Assembly: GCF_910594005.1 (NCBI RefSeq)
Contig: NC_057823.1
Location: 101,046,015-101,110,014, forward strand
DNA: 64,000 nt
DNA from: Cervus elaphus
Taxonomy: Eukaryota; Chordata; Mammalia; Artiodactyla; Cervidae
Direction of reading: 5' to 3'
Below are positions 12,086 through 24,875 of this stretch, piece after piece. A program made the translations under genes and the position numbers. How positions within the stretch are numbered: position 1 is the first letter of the stretch; the number at the start of each line of letters is the position of its first letter. The notes below the pieces were generated by a model. It worked only from the letters and a program-made list of their open reading frames with translations, had not been told where the DNA came from and made no database searches.

Positions 12086-12457
12086 GCAGTAGAACGCTTT
12101 TGAACCACGGTGTTGGAGAAGTCTCTAGAGAGTCCCTTGGACTGCAAGGAGATCCCACCAGTCCTTCCTAAAGGAAATGAGTCCTGAATATTCATTGGAA
12201 GGACTGATGCTGAAGCTGAAGCCCCAGTACTTTGGCCACCTGAAGAACTGACTCATTGGAAAAGACCCTGATGCTGGGAAAGATTGAAGGGAGGAGAAGG
12301 GGAGGACAGAGGATGAGATGGTGGGATGGTGTCACCGACATGATGGATATGAGTTTGAGTGAACTCCGGGAGTTGGTGATGGACAGGGAGGCCTGGCGTG
12401 CTGCAGTCCATGGGGTCACAAAGAGTTGGACACAGCTGAGTGACTGAACTGAACTGA
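12086..12457 (+). mobile_element. BovB LINE 3' fragment, sense
   Basis: The + strand holds the last 370 bp of BovB, from the FELWCWRR-equivalent region (cttttgaaccacggtgttgg) to gactgaactgaactga. Recognisable residues include MRWWDGVTDMMDMSLSELRE and LVMDREAWRAAVHGVTKS. It is truncated and frameshifted. Confidence 0.9.
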
Positions 12458-13509
12458 GTAGAAAGCAGACTGCTCTGGCTTCAGTGGAAGAATTGAGATG
12501 CTCTCGACTGCCTGTTTCCTGATCGCGGAGCTGCCGGGACTCAGGTGGAAGGCCGCTCCCCGTGCTTCCTTCGCTGTCTTCTCAATCTGTTGAAGCAGCT
12601 TCCTCCTGCGTGCTTTCCAGGGAGATACACCACACCTGCTTTTACTCTCTCCCCTGCAAAGTGAGCGATACTGTGGCTCGGGGTATTTAAGCCCACGTAT
12701 TTTCAAGTGTTCCGGATGACTTTCCATGTGTAAGAATCTCCCTTGTATTCCAAATGGGGAGAGGGTGATTAAAGCTTCCCCTCCCCAAGGAGAAACCTGA
12801 AAACCATTATCTCTACACCAAAGGAGACGAAGACGACACCTTTCTAGCATTCAGTCTGGCTTTCTCTAAATAGGACCCTGACATGCACACATTGCAGCAG
12901 TCCTTATCACTTCCGGCATATAGGAGGTTAGTTCTCAACGTGAACTTTTTCCCCAGGACGCACATGTTTCCAAGTTCAACTCCAGGGACAGCAGCACCCG
13001 TGGTTCCAGGAAGGGTGCTCTTGACCTGAATTTCCCTTTTCACTGTCAACCCTGGGATTCCTGTGCCATTTAGCAAATCTCCTTTCTTCCTTCCCACCTC
13101 CCATTTTCTGTTTCTCTAATATACTTTGAGGTAGGGGCCCAAACTTTCATTCACATGCTTTGGGAAACATGCCATTTGGAATTAAGAACATTAAACCCTT
13201 TTGAAAGATATTCAGGTGCAGAAATCTTACATTACATTATGTCCCCTTTGGGAGTCTGAGACCCTGTCCCTAGTCACATGTGCTGAGACTCCTGTAGCAC
13301 ATTTTTCAGGTGGTCACACTGAGTGGGTTAAAGACAGAGGTAGTAAGGAGCATCACATTCGTTCTGATCAGATTTTGCTACCAAACATTAGCCAGAAAAA
13401 CTTTAGGCTTCCAGAGCTTTTCAGGCCTCAGAATTGGAAAAAGTTCCAGTTGGGGAACAAGAAGCCTTAATTAGTTAAAATGCTAACAAGAATTAAAGGA
13501 CTCTGGATA

Positions 13510-14490
13510 TATCTGAATATTTTCTCATTAAAATAATCTCTCTCAAGCTTTATTGTTCATTTTTTGAAAAATACAGAAGACCATTAAAAAGAAAAGTAAA
13601 AAGTCACTCACGATACCTATTTAAAAATATATATAAATACGAGGTGACATTTGCACATATCTGTAAATATACTAAAAAGCCATTGAATTATACACTTTAA
13701 AGGGGTCAATTGTAAGGTATGTAAATTATATCTCCGTAAAATTATTATTTTTTTGTTTTTCAGACATGTAATTTATTTATTTATTTATTTTTAATTCTTT
13801 TTTTTCCCATTTATTTTTATTAGTTGGAGGCTAATTACTTTAAAATATTGTAGTGGTTTTTGCCATACATTGACATGTATATCTCAGTAAAATTATTGAA
13901 GAGAAGGTATATAGATGAAAAAGAAAAAAATTTATAATACCTTCTTCAATCCCATCTCCCTTTCTACCCCCAGCCCTACCCCCAGGTAACTGCTGTTTAT
14001 ATCTGCTGGTTTTCCATATGCTTCTCCCTTACACTTTTCTGTATACACACAGAAACCACAGATATGTATATCTGCACTTTTTTCCTTTTTTGGACAAAAT
14101 TCAGATCACACTCTCCACAGATCTGCAGCTACTATTGTTTTTAATTTAAAGTGTACCCTGGGCATTTCTAAGGCAGCACAGGTAAGGTTCTTTCATTAAT
14201 TATAGTGACTGCCTAGTATTCTGTTGGGTGGATATATTATAATTTATATATCCTTTTCCCCATTAAAGACATTTACATACTGAGTTATTTGTTATTGTAA
14301 GCAATTCTGAATTTTGAACTTTAACATTAGAAATGTTTTAGGTAACCATGTATTGCTACTGCAGGGTAGATGTCTAGAAATGGGATTTTAGGGTTATAGA
14401 GTATTGAAACCTTAAGAGATTCCACCATATTACCCGACAGAAGGATTTTTCCAATTTACAGTCCATAATGAATGAGCAGGCCTCATATCC
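13510..14490. mobile_element. Old L1 (L1M-type) remnant, interrupted
   Basis: The stretch has the wording of ancient mammalian L1 3' regions. It shows a ttgaattatacactttaaagg block near 13684, then from 13900 a long diverged run of the kind seen in many L1M copies (ttctgttgggtggata near 14219, gggattttagggttatagag near 14382). It is split by the younger insertion at 13747-13877. The family name is inferred from memory of consensus wording. Confidence 0.5.
13747..13877 (-). mobile_element. Short 5'-truncated ruminant L1 insertion, antisense
   Basis: It contains tattagttggaggctaatt and the ttttgccatacattgacatg block typical of the ruminant L1 3' end in reverse, plus a (TTTA)n/T-rich run that is the reversed A-rich tail. 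A 20-bp direct repeat with one mismatch (tatatctc...gtaaaattatt) flanks it at 13727-13746 and 13878-13897. Confidence 0.8.
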
Positions 14491-14498
14491 TTATCTGC

Positions 14499-14838
14499 AC
14501 TCAGTTCAGTTCAGTCACTCAGTCGTGTCCGACTCTTTGCCACCCCATGGACTGCAGCATGCCAGGCCTCCCTGTCCATCACCAGCTCCCGGGGCTTGCT
14601 CAAATTCATGTCCATTGAGTCGGTGATGCCATCCAACCATCTCATCCTCTGTCATCCCCTTCTCCTCCTGCCTCCAATCTTTCCCAGCATCAGAGTCTTT
14701 TCCAATGAGTCAGTTCTTTGCATCAGGTGGCCAAAGTATTGAAGTTTCAGCTTCACCTTCAGTCCTTCCAGTGAATAATCCTGACTGATTTCCTTTAGGA
14801 TGGACCAGTTGGATCTCCTTGCAATCCAAGGGACTAAC
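14499..14838 (-). mobile_element. BovB LINE 3' fragment, antisense
   Basis: It begins tcagttcagttcagtcactc, the reverse of the BovB tail, and continues to gcaatccaagggacta. It covers the last 340 bp of the element, in opposite orientation to the copy at 12086-12457. Confidence 0.9.
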
Positions 14839-14989
14839 CTACACTAGATGTTTTCATAGTTGAAACATTTTACCCAGTGTTTACTTAAATCAAGGAACTG
14901 TTTTTAATGTTCCATTAAAACAATTAGAATTAGCAAAAAGTTCTTTAATAGAATTACCTCTAAAGTACATAGCAGTCTATGTCAGAATT

Positions 14990-15090
14990 TCTCAAAATCT
15001 TATGTCAACTACTTGTGCCAGAATCTCCTTGGGGTGCTTTTTAAAATGAAAATTCCTAGTTCCAACCAGACCTACTGAGTCAAATGCACA
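14990..15090. repeat. MER5A-like DNA transposon remnant
   Basis: Blocks resembling MER5A (hAT-Charlie) are visible: agaatctccttggggtgctt and ccagacctactgagtcaaa. It is short and diverged. Confidence 0.5.
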
Positions 15091-15188
15091 AGAAGCACAG
15101 GACTGGCCGTTGTGTCCTGGAACTATTTCTATTGACCAGAAGGAGCCAGTTGTTAATTTTCAGCTATTTAGTGAGCTTGTTGTTAAGT

Positions 15189-15385
15189 GTGCATGTGTGC
15201 TTAGCTGTTCAGCTGTGTCCAACTCTTGGACACAACAGGCTTCTCTGTTCGTGGGATTCTCCAGGCAAGGATACTGGAGTGGGTTACCCTTCCCTTCTCC
15301 AGGGGATCTCCTGACCCAGGGATCAAATCCAGGTCTCCTGCATTGTAGGTGGAGTCTCTACCAGCTGGGCCACCAAGGAGGTCCA
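15189..15385 (-). mobile_element. Bov-tA SINE, antisense, with target duplication
   Basis: The minus strand gives the tRNA-like head ending at ggacctccttggtggcccag and the BovA body. It is flanked by ttgttaagt at 15180-15188 and 15386-15394. Confidence 0.92.
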
Positions 15386-16989
15386 TTGTTAAGTATAGCT
15401 GTGATGAAAAGTAAAGGCAATAAATACTCAAAGATCATCATCCTCTAATTATCTTACTACATGTTGCTATTATCTGTACTCTGGTTGGTATTTATGTCTA
15501 TTGACCTGTATGGTGGAAATAACTATAGAATGGTGCATGAATGGCTCGTTTTTCTCCCAGCACAGTGCTCAGTAATGTCACATTGATAGCTTGAAATCAA
15601 TCATGGTGGGAAAATTTACACCACTGAAATAGACAAACGCTACAAATCAGTGCTTCATAAATTATTTTGTTGGTTGTTTAGACTTAAGAAAATAATGAAA
15701 ACGATGTTAGTAGTGCAGATTATTGTGAATAGCCAAAATATTTTAGGAAATATTTTTTCAATTCAAAAACTACTATCCAACACTGCAAAGATTTTGCTCA
15801 CCTTGTTGATGAGTAAGTGCAGTTTCAGCCTGTATCTTTTGTCATTTCAATAAAGCAGGATATCAACAAACATTCTTATCTGAAGGACTCACTCATCACT
15901 TATAACCATAGGTGAACTAAGAAAAGTTCAGCAAGAATTAAGGAAATAATTCTGTGAAATTCATCTGGTTATACGGAATTTATAAATAGTATGATTTATT
16001 TTATTATTTGTATAAGTTGTGTCCTACACGTCTTTTATGTTAATAAAACTATAATAAATGTGTATTTACACGCATGTGCACATTTTTTTCAGACAGCCTG
16101 GGTGTTATCAGCACACCCCTGAGCTCAACATTCTGAAATTTTAACGAGCTCCCCAGTTGACTTTTATGCAAACTACAGTTTGACAACTGAGTCTCAAATT
16201 TTCCTAGAGGATTAAATCTACTTCTAGGTTTTTTTTTCCCCCTGTACTCCAGGTATGTCAGCGACATCTCCTGAGGCTTGGGCCATGAGCAGAATAATTT
16301 TCATTTATCACAATAAGCATAATTAAATCTCAATTCTCTTAAGAAAAGGGGAGCTCTGAAAGAAGAAAATGCATTTAATTACCGTCTGGTTATTCTACCA
16401 CTTTTTTATTTCACTTAGAAATTTGAAGGAGAGTTTATGTTTATTCTTAACATTTTCACAAAATTAGGTGTTTGGATTTTAAGATGCTATTTTAGTAATA
16501 TAGAGAAGACACTTTGAATGTATGTATGACTTTCTTGGAGACACCCCTCCCTATATATAGGGATGCAAATGTTCACTCTTGACACTTAATCAAGATAGAC
16601 CTTTTCAAAAAATGAACAAAAATAAGTTACATCCTTCCATTTTTTCCATTTTAAAAAAATTTTTAAGTGAAATATATGGGGTGACAGAGACTAGAAAGTG
16701 AGAGAATGGCAGAGACCATGAGACCAACTGTGAGAGATAAATGATTGGCAGGAAGGTACTGTTCAACCTGCATGACATTCCTTAGCCTCTTAGGCATTTT
16801 CAAAGGGGATGAGATTGGAACACGGCTGAAAAGGCATTGTGGAAAAGGAAACCGTGACTTTTACTTTCTTCCATAAAGGGTAAAAACCAAAGATCTTATG
16901 TCTTATGTACTAATTCATTTTTAAAACATTTGCTTTTAACACCAGAGACAGCCTTTGGGATGGTAGAAGTGTGACTGTAAAGACGTCTC

Positions 16990-17085
16990 CATCTATCTCA
17001 GCCCCTCCAGTTTACAGAAATGGAAATCAATACTCAGAAAGGTTAAGTGACTTGCCCGAGGTGGTATAGCTACTAGTCCAATGGT
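16990..17085. repeat. MIR-like remnant
   Basis: Core blocks tttacagaaatggaaat, aggttaagtgacttgccc and gaggtggtatagct follow the MIR order. Confidence 0.65.
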
Positions 17086-17106
17086 ATTTAAAACTGGAAG
17101 AATTTA

Positions 17107-17262
17107 ATTTGTGTTGAATTTCTAATTTGTAGCTTGTCAAAGTTCATGTTCTGACTATATAAGATAAATAATGGAGTCAGTCCTTCTTCAAGTCCTTTGA
17201 ACCACTAGGAACAAAGAGGACATGAACTTTAACAAACTACAAATTAGAAATTCTGCACAAAT
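17107..17262. repeat. 46-bp inverted repeat (long hairpin)
   Basis: Arms at 17107-17152 and 17217-17262 are reverse complements at 41 of 46 positions, around a 64-nt spacer. The shared core is gaatttctaatttgtag. It could be the ends of a palindromic DNA transposon or a hairpin RNA source; neither is shown. Confidence 0.9.
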
Positions 17263-18697
17263 CATCCTTGCCCAATAGAATAAATATGAGTAGAGGCTGG
17301 AGTGTTCACCTCATCTCATGTATTCCTTCTCATTCTGATGTATCAAGGAATCCACTCCCTTATGGAGGGATAGTTCTACACCAGGTTGCTTGATAATCCC
17401 TCTGATTTCAGAATAATTATAATAGGATGTTCTTCATGTTCTTCTGTAACCTTCATTAAACACAAGCAGCTTGTTGTGAGTCACGGGAATGATTTTAGGA
17501 CTATTCAATACCTCTCAAATGATCCAGACGAAGTCTATTTTCCTGCAATATTTTTTTTTTTTTTGGCTTTTGTCAGTCTCATCACATAAATGTAAGCTCC
17601 CTGATTCTCTAGCTTCCTGAATGTCAATTTTGTTACTCATCTTCAGTTTGGAAGACTAATGGTCCTTATTCATCTCATTCATTCTGTGGGGCACCTGTTT
17701 ATTTTAATACCTAAATATGGTCATTAAGTTTCAAGAATTGCGTTTTCATTCATTTGGTTATGAGAAGATGCAGAAAGCCCTGCAGTATTATTGCTTTTTA
17801 AGGAATGTATTCAGAATGTTCTTTATTCCTTAAAATGTGTTTTTTAAAGCAGTGTAATGTTGAACAATATAATATTTAGCGTTAAGTGATGTCTTTTAGG
17901 AAAAAAAAATTCCCTGATACTATTCAAGCTTTCATATTTTGCCTTTATTTTCTAGTTGTTTCCGAGACAGGCCTATACTTTGCCTTCATGTACCCCTTTG
18001 CAGCTCATGCTGTTTTAATCACCCATAATTACCAACACCTTTTTGAAGCAGGTCAGAGGTACATAGTCACTAATTAATTTCATTTAAATTAATACCAGAT
18101 AACCTTTCATTTTTAACCAAAATAAATTAAGAGGAGAAATAAAGTTACTTGCCCATGGGCTCACATTAAAATTAGGAGACTCAAAGCATTTTTTCACGTA
18201 CTCCATGAGTACTCAGGCTGGTGTCTACGGCCTGTCCCTTACTGGTCCCCTCATTGCCTTGGCATGTTTATGTTTTGTTTACTGTGTTATAGGAATTCTG
18301 GTAAAAGATGGAAGTCATCAGACAGAAATGCTAGCACCTGTACATTCCATTTCCTGTTTTCTATTAATTCCTTTTTTATGGTAGTTGACTGTCTTATAAA
18401 ATGCAAGAGATACCCTAAATAAGTACATTACCAAAAAGACATTTAATGAAAGCTATTCAGATATTACTTTAATGATATTTACAAAATAATTCTGTTAGAA
18501 AAATAAAAGTCCAACTTTCCGTAGGCCTGGAAGAGACCCTTCTCACCTCCCTCTTTCTGCCAACTGAAACATTCCTCTCCTCTTCATCCAATTTGGAAAC
18601 CCTTCATCCTGCTCCTTATTTCTTCCCATTCTAGATGAATTCTTCTTCTGTCCCTCTTTGGAAATTTTCCAGAGTCTATCTTCCTGTAGGGATGTCA

Positions 18698-18710
18698 CCC
18701 CCCCCCCCCC
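18698..18710. repeat. 13-C homopolymer
   Basis: Thirteen consecutive C bases follow gatgtca. It is likely length-variable and a weak spot for sequencing. Confidence 0.95.
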
Positions 18711-19788
18711 GACAATTTTCTAGCTCCATTTCTTTGCAAGTATTACTTATCCTTGTTTTTCCAACTGAAGTGTAACACATCACCTATAATAACAGAAACG
18801 AGAATAAAATCTAAGAAGTAACTGAAGATCCTTCCAAACAAAACCTTTATCTTAGAGTGTGAAGATTTGCTTATGGTCTCAGGAAATTTTGACTGATAAT
18901 CTGGGTCACTGAAGGGTTTTAGTGTTTGCCTTACTACTTGTTAACTCACAAATGCTTTATAAAAATGATTTAATAATCCACATGCCACATTACAACTTGA
19001 ATATGTTGAATGACTGAAAATTAATGCTAAATCAAATATATAAGCTATAATATCCAAAGTATATTTCCTAATTAATACCATGGACTATATGCATGCATAA
19101 TTTTATGTAAATTTGGATTTTTTAATTGAAGAACCAAAATACAATGTACAATATAGTATTTTAAGTTGACGAAGATAATTGCATTGCAAATTCAGCCACT
19201 GATTTTAGGTTGAGGTTCAAAAAACATATTCCAACTAAATTACAGCATTTGGGCCACATGAGCTTCCTGTTTTCGAAAGAAAATAGGAAGGTATTGCTGC
19301 TAGATTACCCTCTCTCTGTTTATCATTTATGAGCACTTAGAGGTTTCGGTTAAATAAAGAAGGGAGAACACATTATTGCAGAAAGTAATTGAGAATTCCA
19401 AAGAAAGTGAAAGATAAGCCTTTTATGTATATCAAAACATACACTCAAGATGATTCAAAAATTCATAATGGAGCACTTTATATGAGACATGTGATTTTAG
19501 CTTTATATTTCAAATTAAGTTTCCTTGATTAAAACTCTTAAGGTTCCTCTTCATTCCATAACCTATTCTTCCTTTCTGTGGTTCCTAGATTTGTGCTTTT
19601 ACATTCTGCCCTCAGTGGGGAGGACAGACAATTGAGAGAATGCAAAAAAAGAAGAAAAAAATTAGATTTCCACTTTAAAGATGAATATATATTAAAAACT
19701 GACATATGCACAGGAAGTAAAAAGAGTTTGATAGGACTTTTCACTGAGAGAAAGGGGAAATAATAAAATAACTTTTAGTGCCAGGTAT

Positions 19789-20007
19789 TCAGCCTCCCAG
19801 GTGGCACAGTGATAAAGAACCTGCCTGCCGATTCAGGAGATGCAAGAGCCGTAGGTTTGATCCCTGGGTCAGGAAGATCCCCTGGAGGAGGCAGTGGCAA
19901 CCCACTCCAGTATTCTTGCCTGAAAATCACATGGACAGAAGAACCTAGGGGGCTACAGTCCATGGGGTCGCAAAGAGTCTCACACGACTGAGCAACTGAA
20001 CACTGAA
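19789..20007 (+). mobile_element. Bov-tA SINE, sense, with target duplication
   Basis: It starts tcagcctcccaggtggcaca and ends in the gactgagcaactgaacactgaa tail. It is flanked by caggtat at 19782-19788 and 20008-20014. The head reads gtttgatccctgggtc, so the B box is one base off the consensus. Confidence 0.9.
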
Positions 20008-23000
20008 CAGGTATCATATTTAAAAACTGCCAACTAAAGCCCATGGAACTAGTAGACAGGCTAGTTAAAGGTGTGAAAAGACAGCACCTTTGGAAAGACA
20101 AATGAATGTTTAAATACACTGTGTACACCAAGTAAAGATTTAAAACTTAATGCCTCGGGAAGGGGCCACAAGTAGAGAGCTTTTTGCTTCTTGATCTGAA
20201 TGCTAGTTACAAGAGTGTGTTAGTTTTCTTAAAATCCTCAGGCTATACTTTATGATTTGTACCCTATTCCATATATTATAGTTCAACAAAAAGTTCAAAA
20301 AACAGTCAATCTTTTTAAAAGCTCCATGCCATGTTTTTAAAAATTATGTATTTACTTAGGTTTTGGGGGTTTCGTCTTTTAATTTTACTCTCTTAGAAGC
20401 ATGATTCTAGAGCAGGCTCATCGTTCTGAGAGAAGAACCACTGTGAACCCTAAGCTTCACCATGGCGTCTTTTCTCTGCATTCATAAGAGATGGAAAGAG
20501 GAACGTGCTCCAACATTTGTCCTGCCGTAACATCCTCTGCACACACAGCGATTATAAAAGCTCGCTGGTGAGCCTGCCTGCCTGCCTTCCATTTGATCTC
20601 TTTTGGGAACAGCACAAGCCATCATTCGTGAAAGTCATCTTCTTGCAGGATGGATAAATGCATTTTTTCTTCCTTGCCACAGGACAAATGGAAGCTAGTA
20701 ATTTCTAGTCCCACGGCAGTGAATACAAAATCAAAGGAGGCTGACTCACTGCAGTGACAGCTTCAAAAGGAATCCTTTTTTGAAGATTTTTTTTTTTTGT
20801 AGTGCTGGTTTATTTAGCACTGAAGCTTGTCTCTGAGCCAGCTTTTAGCAGCCTCCAGGAACACCTCTGTGCAGTTTCTGTCGTGTATTAATAGTGCCCC
20901 CACTTTGGCCCTATTTGCCCACCAGACACACGTTTGCTGTGACGGCTTAAGATGTTAGCGCTTTTTGAGTGCAGACAATTTTATATCAATGTATCTGTAA
21001 CTGGAGAGTCCTGAGATGATGAAAATATGCTCTCAGTGAATTCTCTGGGAGAAATTCGGTGACTGAGATCTCATTTTGTGGAAACTCTTAAAAAACTTCT
21101 ATATATGCCTGTTCGGGTTACTTTGGAGAATCATCTTTTTACCGAATACTATTAAGTGACTGCATGACCTGCGTTTATATTCCAGGAGTACCAAAACCAA
21201 CAGTAAAGGAGCTGTGTCTTATCTTCATTAAAACCAGGGTTCCATTCAACGTGCCTGTGCTCAGAATGAACACAGGACCCCGATCCGCTGTGCCCGCCAT
21301 GGCTTCTTCTTTGCCTCTCATTCTTGTGTCGTGTCTGCTGCAGCAGGGTTCCAGATGTACAGAAATAACCCTTTTTATATAACAGCACGGTCCAACTGTA
21401 TGGAAATAACTTAAAAAAATAAGATGTGGCTCAACCGACAGAAATGACAGCAGTCTGCTCCAGTACCAAGGAAGCTGGCTGTGTTGCATCTACTAAGAGA
21501 CCTCACTCTCCACTCTCCTAAGGGATTCTCCGAGTAATTTTGAGTATATGAAATTTTCCCTGACTATTGAAATGAATCCCCAAGTAATCTATTCCTTGCC
21601 ACCTTTGGGAGCCATGATTTAATCTCAGCAAAACAAACATCATCTGTCCCATTCATTTAATGGTGTTAATTCAGAACAAAGAACCATAAGGTTAAGATCA
21701 AGCCAGCATTCAAATTGTTATTAAGAAAACTGTGGACATACATTATTGAAAAATTATTGGTGTGTCTTATACCCTTAAATCATTTTTTTTCTGTTAATTC
21801 AAGACAGGCAGAAAAACAGAAAGAGATCGTTAAATTTTTTGTTCAGAACACTCTGGGAGGGTGGAAGGGTATGAGACAGTTTACTGTTTGCTCACACATT
21901 TTCTAAAATGTGTTTTTGATATTAAAGATCTTAGTTCTTTGTTTTTCATAAGACTTGACAGTGGTTCCAGGCATGCTTTTTAGTACTTCCATGAGGAAAG
22001 GATCCATCATCTAAAACTGTGGTGGGGATAGTAGATAATGGGTGTGCTTTATCCTCTACCTTCTGAGGAGAGTGCAGTGAATTGAAATCCTTGCTATGAC
22101 TGTCTTTCTGAAGGACTTTTCCAATTAATGGGATGTTGTTGTAACAACACATTGGTTCCCTCAGGAACAATGATTAACCTGGTTTTTGGTTTTTTTTTTA
22201 TTGAAGCAGGAAGCATCCAGGACAAGATGAGCTCATGAAATATATCTCTTGAGGGAAAGATTAGGACAGCAGACTTTTAAGAACCTAAGATGTAATAGGT
22301 TATCATCATGCATTATTCCACATCCTTACTACTTAGCTATGAATCCAATCAGGAACTAAAAGCTATTATTAGAAAAGCAAGCTAAATAGTGTGGAATGGA
22401 TAACCTCATATCCCATGCATCTACCTCCCATTAAGAGAAATGAACTTCCTATCTAAGTGGGGATCCTTAAGTACCACTGGTTACTTATCCATCCTTGCTT
22501 AATTCTTGTAGCTTAGTTTCAGGACATTTCATAGATAAAATTCCTTGGAAGTCTCTAAGAAATAGAATTCTTTTTTAAAAGTAAATAATGTTTACTAAAT
22601 ATTGACTTTTGAGAATTAGTACCGATTAGCGTTGATACCCAGATGTATCACCAGTTAGCTGAATTACCTTGGTCAAGGTTAAGTCTCGGTTGCTACTTTT
22701 CCCCTGTCTATAAAGTACAAGAATTGAACTCCATCATCTCCAGGGTGCCTTCCTATTCTGAAATTCAATGAGTCTATATGTTTGATAAAATACCTCGCTG
22801 TGGTTATACATCTCTGCCTAAGCAGAGAACAATTTTCCAAAAAGAGAAGCTGAAACCCTTGTGGAGCAGTCATCCAGTTTTCATCTGACTCAAGATTAGA
22901 TTCTGATTGAATGTTATTTTCAGTTTTCATCCAAGCCTGGAAGCACTTGTTTCTTTCATTATCAGACGATTCTTTAGAAGTCTTAACCAATGGACCACCA

Positions 23001-23269
23001 GGACTTCTATGGCTTGATGTGCTTCTAAGACATTAGTAGACTTGATATTACTTTATTTTCTTTTTAAAAATGATTCTTTTAACATTTTCACTGTTAATAT
23101 CTTCACCATTACAAAAAGTTCCAGTATATACACATGACATTATAATGGATTGTAGTGACATAAAATGAAATATACTTCCCAGTGTCATCTGATCCCTACT
23201 TAGTGAATGAAGTTTCATCACTGTTTCTTTAAATCAATCTAAAAGGGTTGATTTAAAGGTGAAAAGTAT

Positions 23270-23631
23270 GGAGAAGGCAATGGCAACCCACTCCAGTACT
23301 CTTGCCTGGAAAATCCCATGGACAGAGGAGCCTGGTAGGCTGCAGTCCATGGGGTCGCACAGAGTCAGACACGACTGAAGTGACTGAGCAGCAGCAGCAG
23401 CATATTCCCAACATCACAATTCTCCTCCTTACTGTTCTCAGAAACACAAGGAATAATCTGATCCAGGACCAGGACCACCTCTCCAAATGACTATTTATAA
23501 AGACTTTTGGAGCTGCACTGAAACATCAGTTATAGTTAAACCAACCTGGTTTTTTTTCTTAATGAATTGAGTTCCCAAGGTACCTTATTAAAGATCTTTC
23601 AGAAAGCTCAAAAAAAAATTAAAAATAAAAA
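23270..23631 (+). mobile_element. Composite retroinsertion: Bov-A2 unit plus about 230 bp of other sequence and poly(A)
   Basis: A perfect 15-bp direct repeat aaaggtgaaaagtat lies at 23255-23269 and 23632-23646. Between the copies are a Bov-A2 unit (23270-23402) with its (AGC)n tail, then 23403-23609 that matches no repeat I know, then an A-rich tail 23610-23631. An ATTAAA motif sits about 23 bases before the tail. Together these show one insertion event of a polyadenylated chimeric RNA. Confidence 0.85.
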
Positions 23632-24613
23632 AAAGGTGAAAAGTATTTCTTAATGAAGGAGAACAGCAGTCATGAAAGATCCTTTTAACAGGGATATCTT
23701 GGGTTCAGTCTTCTATAAATACAAAACATTAATAGCTGAAAGTCAGGTGTTCACCAGTGTACCTTGGAGAGAGCATGTGCCTACAGCCCAGTACAGTAAA
23801 AGAGCAATTTGTTTTTGAAAAAGACTAAATAAGTAGAGATACCTGGAAAGAAGAGCTGTCAAGATTTTTGCATGATGATAGCTGTACAGGACAAGTGAAT
23901 AATTAAGAGAACAGTTTCAAAATCAGTATAAAAATTGCCTCACTCATTTTTTTATATACACATATAATCCTATTGAACTAACTTCTTCTAGTCCAGAACT
24001 TAGAAACAGGTTATCTTGAGTCTGGTCAAGGGGATCTTTATTACTAAAAGTCATGGAAGGACTTTGAAATAGTGCATTATCAACTTCATCAAGGTGCTAT
24101 AGTCCCTAATGCAAGAATTTCATTTTAGCCAGACCAGGATGTTTTTGTCTCACTGACATTTCACTGTATCACTGATGACTCTGTTCTGTATATCCCTAGT
24201 TTGTACCTTTCTGAATCAGCATTTCTGTTTCCATTTTCAAAATACCTATTTTGTGCAATATCTTTAGCATACCATTTCAATTCTAATTCTGTTTTTTAAT
24301 CATCTCTTTGCTCATTTGATATTCCCATTCCCCCCCACTTTGTTCCATTCCTGTTATTAAGTTGGAAAAATGTGGTGTTCTTCAGTTAAAGAAATTTCTG
24401 ACCTATAGCTTTGAAAATATAGTTCTTAAAAGTAAAATATTGGTGTTCTGAAATTTTTTAGAATCTACCAATAAAAAGAGTAATGATCATAGTAACTTAT
24501 ATTTATTGAGTATTTTCTATGATCTAAATAGAGTGCTACATTCTTTATGTATATGTCTCATGTATGGCCTGAAGTTTCTTAGTGGTGTCATTATTGATCA
24601 TGAGTACTAGTCT

Positions 24614-24875
24614 GTTGCTGCTGCTGCTAAGTCGCTTCAGTCATGTCCGACTCTGTGCGACCCCATAGACGGCAGCCCACCAGACTTCGCCGTCCCTGGG
24701 ATTCTCCAGGCAAGAACACTGGAGTGGGTTGCCATTTCCTTCTCCAATGCAGGAAAGTGAAGTCGCTCAGTCATGTCCGACTCTTAGCGACCCCATGGAC
24801 TGCAGCCTACCAGGCTCCTCCGTCCACAGGATTTTCAGGCAAGAGTACTGGAGTGGGGTGCCATTGCCTTCTCTG
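24614..24875 (-). mobile_element. Bov-A2 SINE dimer, antisense
   Basis: Two BovA units are joined head to tail. At the left edge (GCT)n is the reverse of the (AGC)n tail. The perfect 12-bp duplication gagtactagtct flanks it at 24602-24613 and 24876-24887. Confidence 0.95.
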
